This document shows, one piece after another, positions 34,830 to 47,600 of a DNA stretch of 64,000 bases. The stretch's first letter is position 1; each line of letters starts with the position of its first letter. This DNA is from Steromphala cineraria. Its lineage: Eukaryota > Mollusca > Gastropoda > Trochida > Trochidae. The notes under the pieces are model-generated. The model was not told the origin of the DNA. It did no database searches and saw nothing but the letters and a program-made list of their open reading frames with translations. The translations under genes were made by a program, and so were the position numbers. The stretch is taken from assembly GCA_916613615.1 (NCBI GenBank), contig OU744723.1, positions 61,946,239-62,010,238 on the forward strand. The letters are read 5' to 3'.

Positions 34830-35455
34830 GGCAAAATTTCATCCAAATATTTTCAAAATTATTCTTCATGACACACCTTCTGATGATTATGTATCTCCAT
34901 ATCAAATTTAATCAATATGTGTTGATTAGTTTAGAAGTTGTGAGCCGGACAGGACTTGTAATAGTTTTCCAACAGAGTCCTCGTTTTTGGCCAAAAAAGG
35001 CAAATTTTTGTAAAAATATATTCAAAATTGTTCTTCATGACACACCTTCAGATGATTATGTATCTCCATATCAAATTTAATCAATATGTGATGATTAGTT
35101 TAGAAGTTGTGAGCCGGACAGGACTTGTAACAGTTTTCCAACAGAGTCGTCATTTTGGGCCAAAAAAGGCAAAATGTTATCAAAATATTTTCAAAATTGT
35201 TCTTCATGACACACCTCCTGATGATAATGTATCTGCACATCAAATTTGACCCAAATGTGATGATTAGTTAAGAAGTTGTGAGCCGGACGGGACTTGTAAC
35301 AGATTTCTTACAAATTTACCACTTTTTCTCAAAAATCCTAATATTTTATGTAGATTTTCAGAAAATTTTTACTCATGACACATTATTACATGTTTCTTTA
35401 TTACCGTGACGAATTTGAATGGACACAAAGTGTAACGGACGGACGGTACCCATTT
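34830..35455 (+). repeat. 169-bp tandem repeat, about 3.6 copies
   Basis: The marker cttcatgacacacctt starts at 34864, 35033 and 35202, with a diverged form near 35371. Each unit has a gttgtgagccggac(a/g)ggactt segment. The array ends in acggacggacgg. It is non-coding, although the units give similar short open frames. Confidence 0.88.
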
Positions 35456-36585
35456 TAATAAAGAGCTTTACTAGCTTTACCGACAAGCGTATCAGTACCC
35501 TTAGTCCAAGACAATCTCGTGGAAAACAGAACACAAAGATAAATATGATATATTGAAGCTTGCACCGTAATACCATTATCATACAAATTTTCATATGAAC
35601 GAAGAATACCACCATTACGAAAAATTAGAAGCTAAATTCTATACATATTTACCTATCTATCCCCCAAGAACTGAAATATTTATGCATTACATCTATCTTT
35701 CTAAGGACACCTATTACAGGTTCATCAAACTAATTACGATTGTTCTCTTTTACATAATTTTTGTAACAAATCTTGAAACTCTGAAATAAACATCGCTAAA
35801 ACAAACGGAGTTTAAACACAACCGTATCGGCCACCACTCCCTGATTCAAAATAGGCTCAACTTTCGAATTAGAAAGTCGAACCGACGCCAAAATCTTAGG
35901 ATACATATTCCTTATAACAGAAAACAATCCCACCCTTACACATTGTTTAAAAAGCGAATACCACGATTATGTCCGATTAACTGAATTAAATGCCTTCTGA
36001 AAGTCGACGAGTAAACAATTAAAAAGACAACCTGTTCTTGAAAGATATTTCTGAATATGACACTGTAATGTAAAAACAATATCGATCGTACTAAAACTGC
36101 TACAGAATCTTTTAATAACAATCAGCGAACACTTGTAGACGATTATTGACAACAATGAAATATAATTTACCCAAAACAGCCATTAGCGATATACCATGAT
36201 AATTATCAACACTATTTACGCCATCCGTCTTGTGCAAGGGTACTATAATTCCTTTCGCCCATTCCTGGGAATAAACACCAGTGCTCAGAACATGATTATA
36301 AGTCAACCCAAGGTATGGAGATAGCTAGCAGATACAACATATAATCATGTTAGTCCTTACATCACCAGGTCCTGCAGCTTTACCACACTTCAAGCCTTTT
36401 ACGACTGCTTCGACCTCTTCTCAAGATATCACTCTTCAATATACAGTCCACATCATAGTATCACATCGGAGTCTATGTTGGTGGCACAGCCACGTTCATC
36501 AATATTATTGAATAACTCTTTAGCGTCATCAATCATCCCACTATCAACAGAAACATCCGCAATATTGCATACCCGTTTACAGTAC
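35440..36585 (-). mobile_element. LINE reverse-transcriptase relic
   Basis: Read on minus from 36585: a degenerate EN-RT spacer; VKGLKCGKAAGPGDV (36370-36432); STGVYSQEWAKGIIVPLHK and VNSVDNYHGISLM (about 36290-36180); TIDIVFTLQ..IQKYL; LVDFQKAFNSVNR (about 35970). Much later comes SWTKGTDTLVGKASKALY (about 35460-35515). These are standard LINE RT blocks in the right order, split by frameshifts and stops. The catalytic ADD box is not visible. The clade is not determined. Confidence 0.78.
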
Positions 36586-36895
36586 TCTGTGTGGGCGTGA
36601 TAGTGGACTAGGCGATGGAGGCGGATTTGAATGACAGCATACTTTTCATCTGTAATCTTGCTTGTCTTTTGTTAAAAATTTAATATTGAATAATTTGATT
36701 TCCAGTCAAAGTTTTTGTCAAATTTAGAAACATCAAAGATTCAAGCTACATGATAACTTATTACCCATTTTAGTGTTTCACTGTTTGAAAAAGTAATTAT
36801 AATCCTGTTAATATCAATAAACTTGAGGCTTTGTGGGAAAAAGGTGGGTTGAAGTGACTTGGGTTTTAACAGCACTTTCAAGACTATTTCACCAA

Positions 36896-37190
36896 ATATA
36901 AGCACCGTTCGATCAGCTTCATGCTTTTCTTGGAGAAAAATATTTGATTGGCTGAATCAAAAGCGGTTTAATAATTGAGCGAGTTTGATCAGTTTCATGC
37001 TTTTCTTGGAGAAAAATATTTGATTGGCTGAATCAATGGGGGTTTAATAATTGAGCGCGTTCCAGCGCGTTTGATCAGTTTCATGCTTTTCTTGGAGAAA
37101 ATATTTTATTGACTGAATCAATAGTGGTGTAATAATTGACCGCGTGCGATCAGTTCATGCAAATAATGACTGAATCAATAGTGGTTTTAT
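36896..37190 (+). repeat. Tandem repeat, ~76-86-bp unit, about 3.5 copies
   Basis: Each unit carries gatcagtttcatgcttttct, gattggctgaatca and gtttaataattgagcg. Copies of catgctttt start at 36920, 36996 and 37082; the third interval has an extra ttccagcgcg. Confidence 0.85.
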
Positions 37191-37405
37191 ATGTTAATGA
37201 TATAATAACTATAACTATAATGATAATATATATGACCTACTTTAGGTCAGAAGAAGATTCAAACAGAAGCCACATTCGAAGCTGGAGTCGTCAGGGTATT
37301 GTAAGCTTGACCCTGTCGCAATTACTGGGACACTAAGTTGATAGTGGTGTCTTGGGCTTCAATGGGTACCTGAGAACTTTAGCCCGAGTCGGGTCCAGCT
37401 CATTT

Positions 37406-37515
37406 GATTCCTTAATGAGGATTCTTAGATGTACATTTGGTGACCCAACCAAGGGAGTAACAAGACTGGCCACACTCGAAAGCAAAATTGACTATGAAGT
37501 CTAATGAGCTACAGA
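37406..37515 (+). repeat. Dispersed repeat family R1, partial copy 3
   Basis: It shares aatgaggatt, tttggtgaccc, gcaaaattgactatgaagtc and a gagctacag end with 1624-1930. Confidence 0.6.
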
Positions 37516-38432
37516 TTCAATCTATATATTTCTGGACCCGGTGAAGCTCTATAGGTACATTGAAAGTGATTTTAGTTGGTACTGTAGTCCCTACTACGAC
37601 AACCAACACAACAATTAGAACTGACGATGATAAGACTCCTTTCAAATGCAAACAACAACCAGTATCTGCATCAGGCTATGTTTGTTAAAGTTAAAAACAC
37701 TTTTCAACTCTTGGCAGTAAAATCAGCTATTGAACTCATAGACAACCAAAATAAAGTATACACGTTCTTGAGAGAGAGAAGCTACAACATGCTACACCAG
37801 CGTATTCGAGTCTGCTCATCTTCTTCTAATACCCTGTTGTTCTAAAACCAAGTGATAATTTGTCACTATTTGATTTGATTTAATGGCAATTATACACAGA
37901 TACTTAGCCTTCATAGATATAAAATTTGGTAGTTGTAGCGCGAGAGCAAACAATTACTGATGTAGCAGGATGGAAAAACAAGAGTCTGAAACTTAAAATA
38001 TTAAAATATTAACCCTGGACAAATTATAGTTGATATTAACAGAAGGCGAGTGAATAGAAGCAGACAGATTGAATGATATCAAGCTGCAAGATAAGCATAG
38101 AATACTGAGGGTCTGTAAATGACCCTTGGTCTGTAAATGGAAGTTAAGTTCCTCCTTTGTCAGTATGATCGTTTCCGTCTAGCTTTAATACCAAGATGTT
38201 GTTTTTCATGAGTGTTTGTGGCCTGTGCCTGTTACAAGCTAATGAAATCTTGTTATTTTAGGAGCCCGAAGTAAAATCTTGACCCCTGTATTGTTTATCT
38301 GCTAGAGCGGGTCATTTCATTTCTCACTATAAAATGAGCTTTATAGGGGACTTGGGGTATCATTGAAGCTAGTTGGAAACGAATATGATGATGAAGCACG
38401 ATTCTGAAATTATTGTCCAAACATTCCATATC
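37516..38432. other. 3' flank of the lectin-PAN gene; no gene seen
   Basis: No supported exon or repeat. The 3' end of the minus-strand message should lie here, but I find no convincing polyadenylation signal. Confidence 0.35.
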
Positions 38433-38650
38433 TTAAGCTATAATAAAGTAGCTCCACCCAGCGTTGTTTCCTGCAGATGTGTTTGTGTAGGTGTAGAGCT
38501 TGCAGGTGCCCGTTCCATTGTTGAAACCAAACGCCAGGCAGCTCGGGGACCTCTGGCAGTCCGCAGCACATGAGAAGGGTCCACTGATGGACATCTCAGA
38601 CTCGAAATCTCCCTCCACGATCTTGTTCATTAGTTGTCGGAAAAAAGTAC
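38433..38650 (-). CDS. Lectin-PAN gene exon 4: PAN/Apple domain and stop
   Basis: The acceptor is attccttcag before 38650. It reads TFFRQLMNKIVEGDFESEMS, then C-AAD-C-QRSPS-C-LAFGFNNGTGT-C-KL, and ends WSYFIIA with TAA at 38433-38435. The C-x3-C-x5-C-x11-C-x-L spacing is the PAN core and equals that of the exon at 18938-19193. There is no transmembrane segment, so this form would be secreted. Confidence 0.85.
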
Positions 38651-41600
38651 CTGAAGGAATATGTTATTGTTTCAAATGAAAATATTATATCAAACAAAGA
38701 AATGAGTGCATGTAAATTCAAACTTCTCATTAACGTGTTGTTTGGTAATGGTTGACGGAGATGAGATAACTGAAAAATCAGACTTGCTTGTCTATTTATA
38801 AAAAAATGAACTAAATTCAGAAATATAAATTGATCACAGATAATCTGCCTAGATGCAAGGTTATGATTCAATTTAAAAACGACCACAGAAAATCTAAACT
38901 AACCACTTCTTTATTAACAGTGTATATGCTTCAATATAAAACAATCTTGTGTTTGTACCATTTAAATTCTAATAATATCTGGAAGTAATCTTTATTGACA
39001 TTTAAGTATCCAAAAATCAACATCAAATGTGTTTGTCAGGTAGGTATGGACGGTGTTTGTAGGAAGTGTTGAGAATAATAGCTGTGAATTGAATTGGTCA
39101 GGTTTAAAAAGTAAAACCGATAAAACAGTTCTTGAATTAAAGTTAAATTGAGTGCTTCATAACCCTGTTTGCTCAGTATATAAAGAAAGTTTTCTACAGA
39201 TTGTGAAAGACAAGACGTTCTGTAGAAATGTAACTCCATCTAATATTTTGGATTTTCGTCATTCACAAGAGTTGCTTTGAGAAAACTTTTATCAAATCTA
39301 CGATAAGAAGAAATGGATAACATCAGTACATCAGTACATCAGTACACAGTTTAGGTGATTATGTATTCAGCAGATCTGGTTGTTCCCCTTCAGTAAAATA
39401 TGAATTTCCAAGACTAGTTTACAAAGATGCACGAAAGTGTCAGTACGAATGATCTCATGGACATCAGATATCTGACTTCAGTCATCGTTTGTATAGTCTT
39501 CGTGTTGGTTCTCATGTCAGTTTCATTGTTCAGCAATCCTATTCAATTCATCGACTCTTTAATTACTTGCTTCTTGTATGCAATTCTATTCGTTTGAGTA
39601 ACGCCCTGAAAATCTTTTTTCATAGGTAATACCTTTTTGTTCGAATAATGTTAATAGCATAATTTCTTTCACGGAGAAAAGTACTGGTTAGAGTAACTGG
39701 CAAGCATGAAATATACCCTTAAAAAAAGGAAACGCATTGGTAAATGTGAAATTTTAAAACATTTGTAAAAACTAATATACAATACAACTGTCATAGTTCT
39801 TTTCTGAAGGTACTTGTTTTATGTTTATTTGCAGCTTCGGTGCAAACGAGGGGACTTTTCAGCCATTTGGTGTGTTTAAGAAGCGTTTGAAAACTGATTT
39901 GCAAAAATGTATTGAAGAAAATCTGTAAAGCAAAATCACACCTAGAGAGCGTAAATATATGTAGAACTGATAACCAAGCGAAGGCAAATATTGTTTCAAA
40001 TTTTGTTATTTGTTTAAGCATGAAAATGAGTATTTAATTGTGCAATGTCAAAATTTCGGAAATTAAGACATTGTCGAGCGTCATATCCAATCTTAAAGAG
40101 GGACTGAAATGCTATATGGCAACTATATTATATTATATTATATATATATATATATATAAATGTAGTATACAAGTCGATGTTTTCTACATTATCAATATTT
40201 TCTATCAGCTCTGTTTCATGCTGAGTGCATTTGTCAAGTGATAGATTATGTCAGGTTTTGGCCACCTTTTGTTACATGTGTGCGCTTGGGCTTGTTGACT
40301 GATTGGCGCCCTACCTGCTATAGTCATCATTTGATATCATCTAATTAGGAAACAGACAGGAAATACGATAGACAGTAAAGTAATTGTGTAATAAGTGAGT
40401 ATCTGATCTAAAGAAAGTAAGTAACACCTGCAGACCAATGTCATTGTTTATTCAACCTTTTTACACAACGTTCAAATCTTAATGTGAGCATTGTATATTC
40501 GGATTATTACCATAAATTAGCCCAAAACTTTGTGCTATGTTTTATATTTTACTAATCTCCCTTTTCTCTGCATGCCAAACTGTTCATTCAGTGAAAATGC
40601 GAGCTCGAAGCAGAAAATCGGTGTAGTGATCGGAACACGTGAGTTCGATGTAGATTGTCACATTGCTCTGTTTGACCTAACACAGCGGGTAAATTTGGCG
40701 TGAAACCATCAATATGATGGGAATTTGTCTACGGAGACTTCATCAGGAGATATTCTAGGACAGTTGACAGCAACACAATGATATAACATACTGTTAATCG
40801 CTTTGAAAAGGCAGAACTGCGGATTTCGCCTATCATTTTCCATAAAAGCAGACAAACGCTTCGCCTACTGCCACGTCACTTCCGGTATCTCCTGCCCGTG
40901 GCCTCTCAGCCTTGTTTTGGTTAGTCGCTGGACGGCGACAAGCAGACACCTTGTTACGCAATGTTTACTTAACTGTAGCTTCATTGAGAAACTGTGTATC
41001 GTTGCTGTTTTGGCCTAATATTTATGTTGAATAGTTATTTGACCAATATCTTTTGAAAAATATATTTAAAAAAGGTTATGCAGCCCTTCTTTAAGTTCAA
41101 AATCTACCGTTGCCTGAGAACTGAATATTAGTTATGGTGCCATAATAAGTCATATCGGTAGTTTCCTACATGGCCGTTTTCAACAAGTACATGCCATTGT
41201 TTGAGAAACAGCGGTTCTCAGTTTTGATTTTAATCGGCAAAATAAAAATGTTGCCTGTAATATTATTCAAATGTCGTACAGACCTGGTTGTGAAGGTTTT
41301 TTAAAGTGAGTAACAATTTCCAGCATTTAAGATCTGCCTAATGTGTTTGCATGACGTCTGTATATAAACAACACCCAACATCAGGATTTTGGTCTGACAG
41401 GGGCAGTTTTTAAAAATGATGGAGTTCATCCACATACAGCAATCAACATGCTCCACTACGATGTCAATATAAAGGTCAAAGTCCCGAAAGAAACTTCTTC
41501 AAACACAAGATCTAATCCACTAATGTAATGAAATGTATTGACGTGCACCTAAACGTCACATTACGTTTAAGACACTTCAACGCTCGGCCATCGCAATGCG

Positions 41601-44600
41601 GGAAGGGTGGGGTGCGAGAAAGATGCCAATCAATAATTGTTTGAAATGATAGCAAAAGAATAAAATGTCTTCAGCGCCAAATGGTGGTCTAATAACACAC
41701 AGGAACTGAACAAAAACTTATGTAGATCTGTTTGTCAAAACTTTGTCTAGATCCTTGTGAAATTTCATTTTGTCTCGATTGAAATAATGTGATATATATT
41801 CCCTTAACTGAAGGCAATATATAATAAAAAGCTTGGCTCATGCATTTCTTTTTTTGAAGAGAATATTTCAAGTATTATTTGCTCATGGACAACTGATAGG
41901 CACTTACAACCATTAATTGGAACTGGTATTTCACCAAGGTTATTATGCTACCTAAGCATATAGATTCAGTTGGTTTTAACGATTACGGCCTCATCCGTCG
42001 AAATTTCAAAATTGAACTGTACCTATCCGTCGAATAACGCTTGAGTGATTTTGTACCGATCGGTCGAATCTTTGTGAGCATAAGACCCTGGGAGAATCTA
42101 AGTTAATTAATGAAGGCGTGTACGGGTTGTTTACAAGCATTACGATTGATCACTTGAAAGGAAGTAAGTTGCTTATATGATAAAGTCTTATTTCATCGAC
42201 GGACATATTTCTGAGTAAAGGGTTCATACTGTAAAACCCCTTCCTGTTTATCTAAATTTAATACTTTGATGAAGGGTACAAGTTAAATGTTTAATTGATC
42301 CTTTGTGTCCCTATTCAAATACATGTATGACATATGCATCACTTTCAAATCATGTTACTTATACTTTGGCATTACTTCCAAGTTTTTACCACTTTATAAG
42401 TTCTTTTAAAGTTGATGATGTCCATGACCTCTTAAAATATTATGCCCATACCATTTGGCAATAATTGAGGCATGGCCCCCACGTTTTATATTGATAATGT
42501 TATTTACTCAATCAATCTATCTTTATTTCTTTGTGCTCAGTGGAGGCCATAGGCCAAGTCTACATTTCAGATTTTTAGAGCGATATATGTAGATAATAAC
42601 AATATTTGTAATTTACATAAAAAAAACAATACTATTGACAAGTGACGTGTACTATTCTTCTTCATAAGTCTAAACACAAATTCTTACAAGAATTTATAAT
42701 ACTTATTAAAATGTTGCTGTTGTTCCCAAATATAGCTTTATCCAAAAGTGTAGAGAATATTTTATACAATCCTAACTTCAAGTGATCAAAACAAATGAAT
42801 GAGAGTCCAAACACCCCCTTTGTCTTATTTTGGAACGTTCCAACGTTATGTTAGCCAATCTACTACTAAAATCACAGTACCGATCCGTCAAATGGATTTT
42901 TCTATTCTAAAACTAGAAATTCGACGAATCGGTATGCGACCGTTTTAACATTGTGCCAAATCACAAAACATTTTGTCAGGTTCAACGGTATGGTAAATCA
43001 GAGAAAACGGGGTTTGATTTTGTGATAGTTTCCCTTCCTGTGGTTTTTACAATGTATCCTACATATCATATACTTGGCAACAAAAGAATAAGTGGCATGG
43101 ATGTGTTTTTTCTGTCATAAAACCACTTTTTTATACACATGAACTGTAAAACTATAAAATTTCTTATAGGACTTCAACAAGGTATCGAAGGTAACTTTCA
43201 ATTAATGACAAAAAAACTTGTTAACGGTGCTTAAAGTGTACAACCTGAAATTATTAAAATATTATCATGCAAATTAAAAATTCCCATACCATGTCTAACA
43301 GAATATAAACAATGGAAAGTTAAAATATAGTCGCAAGCGACGACAAACGGATTCAGCACTGTATGGTGTTAATTTTCATTAACAGAGGTAATTATCTAAG
43401 TCAAAAAGCTTGAGCGAGAATGCTTACAATAATGACAAGGGTTGTCAGTCCGGTACTTAATGGCAAGACCTCATTTATGCATACACTGCTATTCAACATA
43501 GCTGTAGCAACGAGGCATCATCTTTGGTGTCGTGCGGCATTCCTATCATCCGAACCATTAGCGACACTTCAAAATTGTTTTCACCATCGTGTAGAGGAGA
43601 GAAATGGTTTTATTTTGATGTATTATTTGTTAATGAGCATGAAAAAGTAAAGAAACGGTGAGCGATGCGACATATGTTACAAATATCATTTTTCAATCAA
43701 ATTACCGTAAACCTCAAGAGGTAAACAGTAACTAATGCATTATGAAAATGACCACATTGCACTTGATATTCAACGTTAAGTCTTTACAGAAAATTCATCA
43801 TGGCTGTAAACATGAATCATTTCAGGTTAAACGGTCTTGTTGCTGACTGATGATAGATAAAACATTGCCTAGTGTTATATTGCTAATGAACTACATTTTT
43901 CAATCATTCATATATCATAATAATTCAAAACGAAAGTAGGATTGACCACATTTAAATACTCCGAATTTCAATGTAAATGTTTAATCTAATTTTAATGAGA
44001 TTTATCCAAGATTGTATGTTCTTTTGGCTTTCATATGATATATAGAGCAATGTGTTATCGTACGTCGTTGATTAGCAATGAGTATTCAAACGTACCCACC
44101 AAAACACTCGTTTTCCAAAATGCAAACTTTGACCCTTCCGCGTGACCGGAAATGACTGTTCGCGAGCGATTTTATTCTTTTATCTTGAAGACCTTGCTAA
44201 TGTCTAACTCTCATGCAAAAATCATCAAATTCGTCTGGGAGGTTTTTGAGTTATCTGCCCTTGAATATTGCAAAATGTGCAAACTTTGAAGATTTTTATA
44301 AAAAAAACTATTTCGAATTTTTGAATTTTGAAACAAACTTGTTATAGGCCAATGTCTCAGCTACATTATGTGTAAGTTTCAGCTTTCTAGTATCAGCAGT
44401 TGCCGAGTGGTGATTCCTGAAAGGTGCCTGGGGTCGGACTTTTGAAAAAAATGCACTAAATCCAAGATGGCGGCCAAACCACGTGACCTACGAATTTTCC
44501 ATGATTTGGTTTTCTGCAGCATTTTTGATTGCGCACATTTTAAAAAAAAAATTAGGTCTCTAAGTGCATTTTGAAAAAAAAATCAATGTTAAATTTTCGA

Positions 44601-47600
44601 TTTTGGAATCGAACTGGACCTTTAATGCACTGGTCGATTCGGCTCAAAAGCTTCGCATGTCTATTCCTCAACAAGGTCTACCAGCCTGTGAAATTTGGCT
44701 TCGATAGCTTTAGCCGTTTGGTCTGAATCCTGCTCACAAAAATCGTGGAAAAATAAAAATAAACACGCCAATAACAATAAGGATTCAGCCTTATGGCTGA
44801 ATCCTTAATGAATGCTCCGATCTTGTAATCCACAAGACAACGTTGCTCACAAGCTTTATGGCTGACTAACTCAAACTGAAACTGAAAACAGAGTATTCCA
44901 GTTGGTAACCAATATCCGGTTATGGTCAAAGGTCAAGTTATGGTCAAAGGTCAAGATAACGGGATCTTAAGATGATTCCATAAACCATCAGTCACAGCAC
45001 TGAGGAGGAAATCTTCACACACCTTTCTTTGACTTTAACAACGGTTACCAATTTACCCTGGCCAGAGCGACCGTTTTTGACGTGCCAACATCACCAGCAT
45101 ACGAGATTGATTCAACTTCAGTGGCCATGTCATCTTAAGGGATGTATCTAGATTTCCCCTTTACTGCATCAACACTAAATCACATGACCTGTCACAAATT
45201 GAAAATGTTTGGGATGAAATTGGAATTCGAATCCAATCCTTTTGAACCATGCGGGCAGCAACTGTAACAACGTCTTCATGAGATCCCAAAATGATGTCAC
45301 ACAAAACTTCCAGTCAGGGAAGTTATGTGTGTATCAACTAAGTTTATCGCCAAATCAGTATGAGAATAGGACATTCAGTTTTATCCCTTATACATTCAGT
45401 GAGTTAAGCTGCTTGAAAAAATTAGCCATTAGCGGCATTTTATTTAATCTAAAATATAGGTCACCATTGGCAAGCTTGATCTCTGAGCTACGAAACACAA
45501 CTTTGTGTGGTTATATAGCTACATTATTTATAACAGCGTCACAATAACGTTTTGTTCAGTTTATTTTGAATGGTAAATCGCCAGCTATGATGAGCAACAG
45601 AAATAAGGTAGCAATGATATTGGAGTTAACAGATGACTGTAGCAAGCAGAAGTACACTTGGAGAATGCTACATGTGATAGTTGTTCAAGTGGTAGTTCAT
45701 TCCATGCAGTAACCAGTTCAAAAGAGATTGGAGGATTTAACTTTTCCTTTTTTCGACAGGTGAGTAGAAAACAATTTACAATGATATAAACCTATTGATG
45801 CCAGGTACATTTCAATGTCGATCATTGCCTATGAGAGATAATATGATATAAAACGTCCAGTTTGGGGCATCGTAGAGTCTGCTATCTAACTTTTGATTTG
45901 CAATTATAGTGAAGAAAACAATACACACATAGGTACATTTGACATGTGCTTCCATTGAGGTCAAATAAATATAGATATACGTTTTTGTGCAAACACTGTG
46001 ACATTTACTGTCGAACTCTTTAATATTCAAATAGCTTACCTGATCCGTCCATCACAAGGACCTGAACTTCACAAAGTGTCAGTGGAGGTTCTTCCTTGGT
46101 AATCCTCACAAATCTTCCCAAAACGATGATGTCACACGGCACCACTTCGACTGATTCCTGTGCAACAGCTCCACTGTGGAAGGTACACATTTCTCCCTGC
46201 TTGGTTTCATCAGTTGAGACCCAAATTGTAAAGTTGCTTAATCGCTCTCCTGCAATGTGACGATGCTAATTGATTAGATAAATATCAGAAACTTTATCAA
46301 CAAAGTGTGATTACAAGTTAATTGTAGATTTCTATACACTGTATACAGCTACTGAATGAGGCACCGAGAAGTTGGACCCTCGGGCCGTATTTAAAAAAAA
46401 TTTAAGAGTGAAAATTACTCTCAACTGCATGAAATTCTAAAAACTTTCAAAGAATTGTCGCAAGTCTCAGATTTTTCTTAAGAAGTATTTATTGCTCTTA
46501 ACTAGGGTAAAGGTAGGCAATAATCAATAGTCAGCTGGAATTTTTTTACACGTTAACGGCAATATTTAACTTTATTTTCATAACAATTGGCCTTGAAAAT
46601 GTTCTTCCATGGAACTCTGATTGGCTGATCGGAAAGATTTCCCTACGTTGAATGGCAAATTTTCCAAAATGAATCCCCGTGAAATGATACATCATGTGCT
46701 CTAGATTAAGATCTGTTTACTCGGCGTTGTTCTTGTTCATCAATGAATTAAATAAATGTTTTCTCCCTAAAATTCACAATGAACATTGCAATAGTTACGA
46801 GTACACTATAGTAGTACACTATTTAAATGTTTATAACAATGGGAATTCTCATTTGTTTTAACTGCCCACATCTAGAATAAGAATGGAGAAGTCACCAAAT
46901 CCTTTAAAGTCAAAATTACTTACTCAAATAGAGATGCGGATACGGATAGGGATGCAAATTTCAAAGGTCAAGGTTGGAATGTCTTTTGAAAATTCCGATG
47001 ATGTCACAAGCGTAAATATTTTGAACGCCTTTGGTAATGAACATATAAATGATACTATGCATAGACATTAATTTGAAAAAAAACCCATCCAAACTGTATG
47101 GTTCTTTAGCCATATGTAAGACGTAGCAGTGCAAAAGCACTGCCATCGTGAGTTGAATGAACAGACCAAACAATTTTACTCACAGGTACCAAAAGCAGTT
47201 CAAGATTCATGTCTAAACGCTTCATTTGCCTTTCTTCAGTGTTCTAGACTTTAGGTTTGTTCAGTTTGGATAAGAGACTGCACAACATATCTTCTAGTTT
47301 AGCTCTCCGTTTGTTTCAACACGAGCTGCCATTGCAACATAGCCGAAGGGCAGCAACTCTTGCCCCTAAATAAGATAGACTCGCCCTCTTTTTAACTTGG
47401 CGGTGATAGAACGTGTGTTTGAATCCGTCAAGACAAGTTTAAATGTTTTTGATTAGAAAAACATAGTTTTTTATAGTTATTTTAAAACTTTTAGGTTGTG
47501 ACTAAAAAACTTAAACGGTCTTTAAAGGCATTTATAAGGAGGAATTATATTTTGTCAATTCACTGTCGCTGTCATTACAGTGTTCATTTGCATGTATCAA

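Larger units (their letters stand above)
38651..46039 (-). other. Intron 3 of the lectin-PAN gene
   Basis: It contains a (TA)n run near 40120-40160, a LINE 3' tail (42505-42585), a hairpin at 44778-44807 (13-bp stem, TTAT loop) and a Tc1 transposase relic (45170-45245). Open frames at 40803-41018, 43420-43650 and 44678-44929 have no domain. Confidence 0.6.

Noticed and set aside
41975..42960. Inverted-end element around two gtcgaa(a)ttt blocks
   Set aside because: The match between 41975-42070 and 42890-42960 is short and interrupted, and no target duplication is seen.
45242..45547. 101-residue protein after the Tc1 relic
   Set aside because: No domain; the frame differs from that of the transposase signature and is probably chance.
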